Positions 51,801 to 63,800 of a stretch of DNA of 64,000 nucleotides are shown piece after piece. The first letter of the stretch is position 1; each line of letters begins with the position of its first letter. Origin of the DNA: Pseudoips prasinana (lineage: Eukaryota > Arthropoda > Insecta > Lepidoptera > Nolidae); the NCBI GenBank assembly GCA_951640165.1, contig OX621253.1, positions 10,434,001 through 10,498,000 of the forward strand, written 5' to 3'. The translations under genes and the position numbers were made by a program. The notes under the pieces are model-generated. The model was not told the DNA's origin. It worked only from the letters and a program-made list of their open reading frames with translations, and searched no databases.

Positions 51801-54800
51801 AGGATTGGTGTACCACCCGCCTTCAGAAGCTCTGCTGTAACTCCATCATCACCAGGCGCCTTGTTGTTCTTGAGTTGTTTGAGAGCCATTCTAATCTCGT
51901 ACAGGCTGACGTCCGGGATGTCTTCGGTGTAATGTCGGGTTAGTCGTGCTCTGGGATCTGAGGCATGACTTTTGACAGGTGGCTGTGTTGTCGTATATAA
52001 CTGTCCGTAGAACTTCTCGATCTCTCCCAGCAACTCAGGTTTAGACGTGACGATTCTACCATCCTCAGTCTTCAGCTTCGTCAGTTGGCTCTGTCCAACA
52101 GACAGAGCTCTTGCGAAAACTTTGGAGCCTTTGTTCCGCTCAATGGCCTCTTTAATACTAATTGTATTAAATTGCCGCGTGTCGCGAGTCAAAGACTTTG
52201 AGATCTGTCTGTTGAGCTGCCGATATCTGGTAGCATCATCTGAGGATGTCAGAACCATTTTCCGTCTATCTTCCATAAGTTGCAGGGTAAAGTCAGAGAT
52301 CTTTTTAGTTCTGTTTGTACGGCGGGCCTTGAAGACCTTAGACCCAGCCGTATGGACAGCTTCTACGAGCCTGTCATAGTATGAGTCCACTTCCTCGCAG
52401 TCAGCTAGGCATTCGAAACGGTTTTGCAGTTCGAGCTGAAATGGTTCGGGGTTTTGGACGTGGATAGGTAAAGGTCGGAGCGTAGACTTTATCAGTCGGG
52501 ACCTCTGGAGTTTGACATTAAGGTTCAATGAGCCTCTGACCAGTCTGTGATCGCTCCCGGTTTTAACCGCATTGATCACGGAGACATCATTGAACATCTG
52601 TCGTCTCGTCGACAGGATAAAGTCTATCTCATTTTTAGTTTTACCATCGGGGCTCACCCAGGTCCATTTGCGGTGATCCGGCTTCCTGAAGAAGGAATTC
52701 ATCATAAAGAGTCCCTCCTTCTCCATAAAGTCGGCCAACATTTGGCCCCGGGGGTTCCGGTCACCAGTTCCAAATTGCCCCACTCTCAGCTCATTACCGA
52801 ATCGTTTGCCCAGCTTCGCGTTGAAGTCCCCCATGACCACAGTGAAATAGGAGTTAGAGGTATGTATGGCTCTGGATATGTCCTCATACATAACCTCGAC
52901 TTCATCGTCGGAGTGTGTCCAAGTGGGTGCGTATACCTGTATAACCTTCAACGAATACCGCTTGGTGATTCTGAGTATAAGGTACGCAACCCTCGTCGAC
53001 ACACTCTCGATTTTCACTAGGTTGTTCACGAGGGACTTGTGGACTATGAACCCGACACCACCTTGGGATATTTGGTCACCCTCCCGGTAATAGAGCAGGT
53101 TTCCGGATTTCAGTATTATCGAGTCCTCCCCCTCTCTTCGGACTTCAGATAATCCTACAATATCCCAATGTAACCTGCTCAATTCTTCCTCCAGTTCGGT
53201 TATCTTCTCGTCGGACCGCAGTGTACGTGTGTTATATGTTGCCAGGGCCAGGGGTCGTCGGTGTTGGTAACGCGGAATCTGCCGGGGATTCTTAGCACCC
53301 CCTGCCCTGCCGTAACCACGGCTGTTACCACGGCTGGGAATAGCAGGGCTGCCGGGGACTGGGGGCCGCGGTTTGGTTGTGTCCATCATTTGAGGGGATT
53401 TGCCATAATCGCCACGCTTGGCAGACGGGTTGGCGATCGCAGTAAGGTGGACATGGTACTCAGGAGAACGCTGCTGCCCGTTCTCTGGTATATTTTCCCT
53501 CGGGACGACTTTTACGTCCCCCCACGGGATGAGAGGGGGTGGTGATATTCTTAGGCCGTCACCACACAGCAAGTTATTTCTTATTATTTATTATGTACAA
53601 AAAACCTGTATACACTCAACAAAAATAATCGTCGCGACACCACACTGTTCAATGCGAAATAGAAATGAAAATATCTGGCTTGCTTTTTATAAGAGAGAGA
53701 GAGAGAGATAGAGAGAGACAGACAGAGAAACATGCGCACGCCGCACAGCTGCAGAAAGTGTCGTGACAAGTTTTCGTAAGAATTTTTTCCGTCTAGCCCC
53801 CTTTCAACAATATTTATTTTCTCGTGTATTGAGTTATTTTTGAACAAGTAGAACAGAAGTTGTTGCTTATGTTGTTAGCTATCTCATCCAGCACTGTATA
53901 TGCAGCACTTGGATATTAACATACATTGCACTTGTCAAGCTCACAATTATTAAGTGATTGTAAGCTCGATAAGTACGATGTACATTATTAGCCAAGTTCT
54001 AAATATATTTCAATTTCTTATAAAAAAAACCAGCCAAGTGCGAGTCACCACTGGACACACGTAGATGACTTTAAACATTACAAACTTAGATTTTTACTTT
54101 TTTTACTCCTAACCTCATTATTAAGGTCAAAGCTCTGCTCTTACCGGTCAAAGTTAAGATCTAAGCAATTGGCGAGGTTAAGGTCGGTCCAGTTGTATCC
54201 GTTAGACCCAACAGTCACTAAATCATGTCAGAGTAATTATTTGTGTAAAATAACTAACCTGACTAATATAATTAAGGTCTGACTGCAACGACGATCCATT
54301 GACGCGTCCCCTCGACAGATAGGTTTGTAGCAGTATATTAATCTTCCAATGTATATCTTCCGGAGGATCTTCGATACGCAACTCACAGTATTGGTCCTTT
54401 AGCATCCATAGTTCGGACAACTCTTCTTTTCTTATCTAGAAAGGAATATTTTTATTTAGATTTTGGTTAGTGGCCCTAAATAATAAGCCAGATGTCGTGG
54501 ATTCGATCCCCACTAAAGACAATTCTTTGTGTGATTTATTTATTTATACTTATTGTACAAAACTGTATAAAGGCGGACTTAATGCCGAAGGCATTCTCTC
54601 CCAGTCAACCTTGGGTTGATGCAGAGATAATATGGTAGGTGCACTATAGACAAAGTATAATAAAAATTACTAAAATACTTGACAAGTACTATAAAATACA
54701 ATCGTATAAATACAATAGTTACATAACTACACACTATACTATATATATATATATATATATATAAATATATAGACAAATATATTAAATATATATAAATATA

Positions 54801-57800
54801 TTACATATATAATAATATATACACAAACTGTATTTTAAAAGTAATTTATCTATAATATGAATGTATTTATAAGTATGTTTCTCAGTTTTCTGGTTAGCAT
54901 AGTCATGGTCTTACCTGCAGTCCCAAGATATTTAATATTAGTAGTAGACCAAATGGACATTATATTAGTAAAAAATAAAAATTTGTTCAATGTATGTATT
55001 TTATTACGCACCGCCTTATGTAAAATAGATGTTTTTCATATTTTAACTTACTTTAAGCTGCTGGAAGTCTGAACACCTGGTCAACATTTCCAGCACGTAG
55101 CCTTGTGTCATAGACTTACGAACCATAGAGTTAAATACCTCCATAGTTTCACATGTTATGTAGTAGTGACTTGCTGTTCGACCCAAATCTGTTGAAAGAA
55201 AAACAGTCATTTAACGGGGTTATATATTTACTAATTCTACACACCGCCGTCAATCCATTGATGGGTGACCGCCAAAGTTTAATTTCTGAGCGTCTCCGTG
55301 CTTCGGAGGGCACGTTAAGCTGTCGTTAGACCATGTCAGAGGCCTTAATGTAGGCGGCTTGAACAACTCTGACACTAGGGTAACCACTGCCCATACGATA
55401 AGTATGTAAGCTGCCTGGCAGACGGCAAATACTCCCAGAGAACGGGCAGCAGCGTCATTACGTACTATAACCATCATACTGCAATCGCCGACCCGTTGCC
55501 AAGCGTGGCGATTATGGCATATCTCTCCGAATGATGGACACAACTCTGACACTAGGGTAACCACTGCCCATACGATAAGTAAGTAAGCTGCCTGGCAGAC
55601 GGCAAATACTCCCAGAGAAAGGGTAGCAGCGTCTTTACGTACTATGACCCGCCAACCCGTTGCCAAGCGTGGCGATTATGGCATATCTCTCCAAATGATG
55701 GACACAACTCTGACACTAGGGTAACCACTGCCCATACGATAAGTAAGTAAGCTGCCTGGCAGACGGAAAATACTCCCAGAGAAAGGGTAGCAGCATCTTT
55801 ACGTACTATGACCATCATAATGCAATCGCCAACCCGTTGCCAAGCGTGGCGATTATGGCATATCTCTCCAAATGATGGACACAACTCTGACACTAGGGTA
55901 ACCACTGCCCATACGATAAGTAAGTAAGCTGCCTGGCAGACGGAAAATACTCCCAGAGAAAGGGTAGCAGCATCTTTACGTACTATGACCATCATAATGC
56001 AATCGCCAACCCGTTGCCAAGCGTGGCGATTATGGCATATCTCTCCAAATGATGGACACAACTAGATTGTAGAAATCTTTTGGAAAGGCCTTCGTCCAGC
56101 AATGGACATGACTCAAACGTATTACCTGTAACATTAAGATGTCCAGTCCTTTCATTGTACCGTATCATATGCGTCTTATCCAACTGCATAGCGGCCGCAG
56201 TGATCAGTTCTCTACGTTTAGTTTCCAACATGGGCTCCTCTTGCACATCAGTGTACGTCAGCCCGTAAACTTGAGGGTTGATTCTCATCCTCACGAACAG
56301 GTATGTGTAACTCAACCATTCGACGGCCTCGTCGATGTTCGTCACAGTGCCTAGAGCCACCTGGAAATGTTGACTATTGTATAACTACCATTTCAAAGGT
56401 AATTTGTGATGCAGAACGATAAGTTATAACCAATAATGAAGACTTATTTATTCAGTGAAAAACTGTAACGGGTAAATCATTTAGGTAATACATTTTTCAT
56501 CATTATAAATAGTCAATTAATCATGCGAGTTCCATATGATTAATTGATTAATAAATATAATAATATTAATTAATTAATTTTTACCTTCAAATCAATAATC
56601 AATTAATCATATGGAACTCACAAGATTAAAATTAAAAACCTTAATTTTAAAATCCTGAAAACACATTTCACTAAAGGTTTAACTGATTTAGAGACGAATT
56701 ATATCCATCTATCTATCGATCCTAATGTTTTCTTTATGTTTTTTAAAGAGTATTTCAGTTTTCAAGTATGGGTGCTTGAATCACAGCACACAAAAATCAC
56801 AAAAAAATATGGATCGAATTTAGGACCTTCCTCTTTCCAGAATTCGGTTACTGAGGATATTATTTAATCTATGAACATTACTCACAGAATACTAAAATAA
56901 AATATAGAACAAAAAAATAAGAAAAATTACTCATACAGTACAAAACAAACGTTTCTATAACGAACTCACACGAGTATGTGACAGTCGATGTACATTAATT
57001 TATGCTTTAAAAATATAGAACTAACTAACTTAAACAGTATGAAAACTGCTCTGAAAATAAAGGACAAAATATCAAAATCGGTTAAAAAATTAGGGAAATA
57101 TCGCGTAAAAAAAAGTCGAATTATTATATATAATCTTTTGTAGTAGTTTTTTATAGTTAGAAGAGTTTAATTTTAAGGGATGAACATTCTAATCAACAAA
57201 CTCACACACGAATTTGTTATGTATTATTTCAGTTCTGTATTTATTTAAATAAACAAAACACATACCTCTGCATTCAAATTATCCGCCAGGAGATTAATAA
57301 AGTTACTCTCGATAGGGAACTGATTGGTCATCGACTTGAGGTAGTGCGTCAGTTTGTCGTGCGTCGTGATGATGACGCCCGTGCCCGACGTGTCGAACTG
57401 CGGCCGACCAGCGCGACCGAAGATTTGTAGAACATCGAGAATGCTTAAATCGACAAACGTACCGTGACTTTGATCGTAAATTTCTGTACCCTGAAAAAAT
57501 ATTAAAACCAATTTTTACTTACTTATCCTATGGTTATCGAATGGGCAGTGGCTTATTTTTTAACATATATTTTCGCGCACTCCACTCCCTGCCACGAGCA
57601 GTAGTTAGTTTAGTAGTTGTTTACATATATTGAATAAATAACAGTTAATTATAATAATAATAATATCTAGGGACAATGTCACACAGATCATCCTAGCCCC
57701 AAACTAAGCAAAGCTTGTACTATGGGTACCAGGCGACGATATACATACTTATATAGATATATAAATACCTACTTAAATACATAAGAAAAGGTCAGGTCAG

Positions 57801-60800
57801 AAGTACCCTAAACCGGCGAGCATGTATGAAGAATATTATGTCAGTAAACGAAGCGAAAGAGGTATGCAAGGATGACAAATGGAAGTCCGTTGTCTCTGCC
57901 TACCCCTCTGGGAAACAGGCGTGAGTCTATGTATGTATGTATGTTAAATACATAATTACATATATTATGGTATAACAATGTCGATACGGTAAGTATACCA
58001 ATAATTAGTTCTAGAAGCTGGATTTTTTTTCCTCCTTCTTTAATATGCGGGATACATATTAAATCACAAATATGGGCGGTGGTTACCCTAGTGTCAGAGT
58101 TGTTCAAGCCGCCCAGTAGGCCTCTGACATGGCTTAACGACTGTTACCTAATGACTACAACCGGGGCCGACAGATTACCGTGCCCTCCGAAGCACGGAGA
58201 AGCTCAGAAATTAAACCACTTTGGTGGTCACCCATCTATGGACTGACCGCGAGCCTATTTGCTTAACCTCGCCGATCACTTACAGGCCGATGAGAGCATC
58301 TAGATATGAGAGAAAACAATTTTTTATCTGAGAATAATAAAATTAGATCAATTTATGGTCGTTGTAACACTATCTAATGGCCACGAAACCAAAAAGGTTA
58401 ATACATAAAGCATTATAATACATACCCTTATGATAACAGCATGTGCTGGTAAGTTGACGCCCCAAGCCAAAGTCGACGTACAAACTAGGACTTTTATGTA
58501 GCCTTCTGAGAAATATTTTTCTACCATATTTCTGTAAAAATAATAAAAGTTATTTCAGTCAATATATACTGATAGAAAAGTATATAGTATGATAAATATT
58601 TTTTATCTGATTAAGTAGGTAACACAACTTTGATGGCAAACAAGCATATGGCCCCCCTGATCGTAAGTGGTCGCCGTAGCCTATGAACGATTGCTTACAA
58701 CACCAGGGGCATGAGTAGCGCCACCATGATGGCCGACCCTTTAAAAACCTTATAACTCCTTTTCTGAAGTATCAGCTGTAGTATCATGGGGCAACCGTAA
58801 CAGGGAGTTCGTTCCACAGCCTCAACGTAGGAAGGAACTTTCGCTGAAACCGAACCGTACGAGATCGAAAAGTATACAAGAATGAATATTCGAAATATTA
58901 TCTCTTTCCATAAAGTATTTAAAGGAATTTGACACGACATGATCACTCATTCAGTTGCTGAGCGTAAACAATAAGCGCGCGGCTATTTTATAGATGGGTA
59001 AGTGCCTTTGTATCTGTTTTTCGAAAGATATCCCATATGTCAGTTTCGGCTGTTCTGAACGACCATGTGCATGCATAAATTGGTTACAGTAATTGTCCCT
59101 GCTTGTGGATTCTGCAGCCTCTTTTCACCTTTATACCATCAAAATATTAGCTTGATATCGTCCACTGTTTGATATAGGCCTGCCCCAAACCTTGCTCATT
59201 GGAGGGGTTTGGAGGGTGACCACAGATACGGAGAAGATGGCGCCCAGGTGGCTCAAAGTCAAAGTCAAACATTATTTATTCCATAATCGAATCGTCATAT
59301 TTTTTTTTACCCATACAATACAATATACAAATATTTATTGCGATCATGAGTGATACATAGGTGTGTAGGTGTAACCCTACCGTGCAGTGCATGACGTCGC
59401 AGCTACTGAGAAACACTGCCAGAAACTCAGTAGGAATCCTTTTTGAAAATAAAATATACTTAAGATTAATTACAATCATGTGTGTTGACTCAGAACAACT
59501 CAATCCCAAGCACTTTTATCACTTAAATAATCAGAAATTTTGTAATATGCCCTGCTACACAATTTGGCTTTAATAGTTCTTTTAAACTTATTCGTAGACA
59601 ATTCTCTAATATCATTGGGAAGTTTGTTATAGAATCTTATACATTGCCCCATAAAAGAGTTACTCGTATACCATTACAGCACCTACGGGTGGTATACGGT
59701 AGCCCTTTTATTCTTTCTGGTCCGGCAAACGCCCGGCCTTTATACCATACAAATATATAATTAAAATATTGTCTTACCTATCACTCCTCAACATACCAGC
59801 ATGATGGCACGCAAACCCGCAATTAAACAGCTCTCCTAGTTGCTTATTAGGGCTGCTACTAATCGACTTCTTCGCCTTCAGAAACCCTCCGCAATCCTCT
59901 GGCTCGAAGTACTTGAGATGGCCTTTCTTCTGAGCTATTTCTTTGAGGACCATGGCCGTTTGGTGGGTCGCGTTACGAGCGTGTACAAATACCATAACTT
60001 GATGGCCTTTTTGTACCATATCTATCGCTTTGTCGTAGCATATTTCGTTCATTGCTTGTATCTGTCGGTGTTGTATTTTTAGTTACACAAAATTATATTC
60101 AAAATGATAATGGACTTGTTTTTTTGGGATGTAAAGTGAGTGTTATAATTTGATAATCTATACAAATAAATAAAATTGAAGTGTCTGTTTGTAACATTTA
60201 AATAACCGATTTTGACTACATGTATATGAATATATATACGGTACATAACCCAAATTATTATTTTTTACCATTTTTGTCTGTCTGTTTGTTCCGGCTAATC
60301 TCTGAAATGGCTGGACCGATTTTGAAAGGACTTTTATTGGCAGGTAGCTGATGTAATAAGGAGTAACTTAGGCTACTTTTATTTTAGAAAAAACGTTTAT
60401 TTTTGGAAAAATACAAAATAAACTAATTAACACGCGGACGAAGTCGCGGGCACAGCTAGTATAAAATATATAGAAAATAGAGATACACTCTATTCTACCC
60501 TAGATCACTCCACATCAGTCTCACAGGCAACGCGAGTACCACGCCCTCACTGTTTATTTGATAGACTTGTGCTTAACAATACTCTTGTTTTAAGTTGCCT
60601 CCTAATTAAAAATATAAGTGTGTCCTGTGCATCAATTGCTTTCATAGAGTAATTATAAAAACAACTATTCTATTTGGAATATGTAAATTCATTACGTTTA
60701 CCATATATTGACATGATTGCAGCAGAAGTAAAAGTTACTATAATTTTAAATAATACTTAAGCTGGAGGTAAGTCTCCATCATACAGAATACTACTGTAGT

Positions 60801-63800
60801 ATTGTTGTGCAGCTGGGTCTGAGTAAGGTTGCTAGAGTGCATTATGGAGGGAGTGGAAAGAGTAGGTAACGCATGGTGTTGCCATACGTGCCAAAAGCGC
60901 GTTGTCTACAGGTACCGTATTAAAAAGGCGACCTCAAAATAGTTCTATCTACCTCTACTTAAACTTTTAACAAAATTTATTAACCTGTCTAAGGTGAGAT
61001 CCACCGCCACTTCCCACGTCTTTCACTCCGATGAACTGTTGCTCCAAAGGTACCGGACGGAACCGATGGTCGAAGAAAAATAGGCCGATGTTGGGGTTCA
61101 CTCGTAAGAATCTGTTGACAATTTGAGACCGTTCATTAAAAAAAACAAAATGACAATTTAAAACCAGCGCACTTTCTATATGGGTTTGACTTATCGCAGC
61201 ATTTTGACTAAAAGAGTTCAGAAACTGTTTTTGACTTTCGACATCTAGCAAATTAAGCAATGCCCATAAGCTAACGATTTTGATTCCGTAGCCAAATGGC
61301 AAAAAACGGAACCCTTATGGATTCGTCATGTTTGTCTGTTTGTCCGTCCGTATGTCACAACCACTTTATTCCGAATCGTAAGAACTATACTGTTGAAACT
61401 TGTTAAGTACTTGTATTCTGTGAACCGCATTAAGATTTTCACACAAAAAAAACAATAAACTTTAACAATAAAGTTCTAAGTGTGGGGAACCCATACTTAT
61501 AGATAAAAAATTATCTCATACATAAAAATAATCTCATTTTTCTCTAAACTGAATAGTTTGCGCGAGAGACACTTCCAAAGTGGTAAAATGTGTCCTTCTA
61601 ATATAAGAGAATGATAAAATAATTAAAATATATATGATGTACATGCAAACTTCCACCAAAAATAGGTTTGAACGGGATCTAGTAAGTAGTTTTTGTTAAT
61701 ACGTCATAAATCGTAAACCGCAATTTAACTTTTATTCAATCAACTCAAATACTTGCTGCTACGGAACCCTTCAAGGGCGAGTCCGACTCGCACTTAGCCG
61801 CTTTTTATGAATAATTATTCTATTGCACAACAGAATTACAACCTGTATTTTTTTTTTGGAATAAGTTCCCAAGGCTCTGCTATTTATACTACGGTAAATA
61901 CTGTGAAGTTGTCGAAATTTACAATATTCTTAACTTCCAACAAATGTAACTTACCTGGCAACATCGACATAATTAGGCAACGTAGCTGACAACCCAACGA
62001 TGCGTATCATGTTCTGCGTCGACTCAACTTGTCGCAGCGTCCTCGCAACAATCGCTTCGACTATGGGTCCTCTGTCGCCATGCAACAAGTGTACTTCATC
62101 GATGATTAGCAACTTTACTATTGACGCTAGTTCTGTGTCAGCTATCAACAAAAGAGATAGGATACACTGTATTGTACACTATATACAAAATATATATACA
62201 TTTAATAATTGAATAAGGTACAAAAAGCTTATCTTATTTCTATCAGCCATCTCATCCAGAAAACCTATCGTTTCCTTTCTTTCTAGATTGGACACAATTT
62301 ACAAAATAAAATTGATTATTAAACAGGGTAAAATATATGCTATAAAGTTTACTAAAGTCAAAGACAAAAATTATTTATTCCGTAAAAATTTTACATTTAT
62401 GTGGAATCGTAATTTATTTTTAACCCTACCGTGCAGTGCATGACGTGGCGGCTACTGAGAAACACTGCCAGAAAACTCAGTAGGAATCCTTTTTTAAAAT
62501 AACATATACTTAAGATTAATTACAATTATTATTAGAAGCTTTGTTCCTGATACCGTAGTGGTGTAATTTTCTGACCAGGGTATCATGAAGAACGTAATCG
62601 AACGCTTTGGATATTTTACTAAGAGTGGGCAGCTCGGAAACAGGTCGAAAATACTATAATTTCTAGATATTTCAAATATTATTTTGCTCTCTCAGTGATG
62701 TTCCACTAACTTTACGACGCTATAAAAACGCTAAAGCCAAGACCTGCTAAGACGGATGGAATGCTAATACTTAGATTAAACCATTAATCATCTACATATG
62801 TGCTAATTGAAGCTTATTATATTTTTTTAGAAATTAAGAGTAGCATATGATAATGAAAACATACTGGCTCCCTTTCTGGTGACAACATCCCACTTCTCGG
62901 GCGTAGTGACAATCATCTGAGTTTGCTGCACTTCAGTTTTTGTCAGTTTCATGTCACCCGTCAGCTCCCGCACCGCTATACCAAGCCCGCGGAGACGCTT
63001 GCCGAAACTCGCTGTCATTTCTGAGGCCAACGCCTTCATGGGGGCGATGTATATTATCTAGAAAAAATATATATACATATATAAATTTACAAGTATTTAC
63101 TAAGGGTAAGGCAGTTTCAATACCCAGTTACAATACTGTTAGATAACATTACCGTGGTATAGGCAACCATATATTTTTTGTATTATACAGATTGATTTTC
63201 GATATAATGTGTGTCCACTAGTTAAGCACACCTCGTATAAATTATATAAACCGAGAACGATTTAACATGTTACATAGTGTGTATATTACACGTATGTTTA
63301 TTAATTTGTCTGTATATTGTGACTGCCTCGTTGGCCCAGCGGTAGCGTTTTCAACCGCAGATAACAAGGCTCTGGGTTCAAATCCCGGGTTGGGCCAAAA
63401 GTGAATTTGGGATTTCACGAATTAGGAAAAATTCTCAGTATCAGCGTCCAGTAGTATTATACCTCCGTGCCTCGGAGGGCACGTAAAGCCGTCGGTCCCG
63501 TACCTGACCTATTTTCGGTCGCTAGTCGGCCCATCGGATCATGAGAGTGATGGAATAGAAAGTGCCCCTGTGTTCGCACGCACACTTGTGCACTATAATA
63601 TGTCCCGCGCAACTGGCTAGTCTCCATTAAGACTGGCCGCCGTGGCCAACATTCAGCTAGGAGGACATTATTATACGAATCTTCTGAACTTATGCTTATA
63701 CGGAAGGCTATTTTACCGTTATTTTGTTACTAACCTTAAACTTGTTCCTCATGATAACATCATTTTCAATATGCTGCTTGATCTGATGCACCACCGTCAA

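Noticed and set aside
52547..53711. Plus-strand open frames of 74-157 codons
   Set aside because: Antisense shadows of the RTE endonuclease region on the minus strand.
55250..56061. Two long minus-strand open frames with internal peptide repeats
   Set aside because: They are translations of the LINE/SINE-derived tandem array, with no start context and no protein-like conservation.
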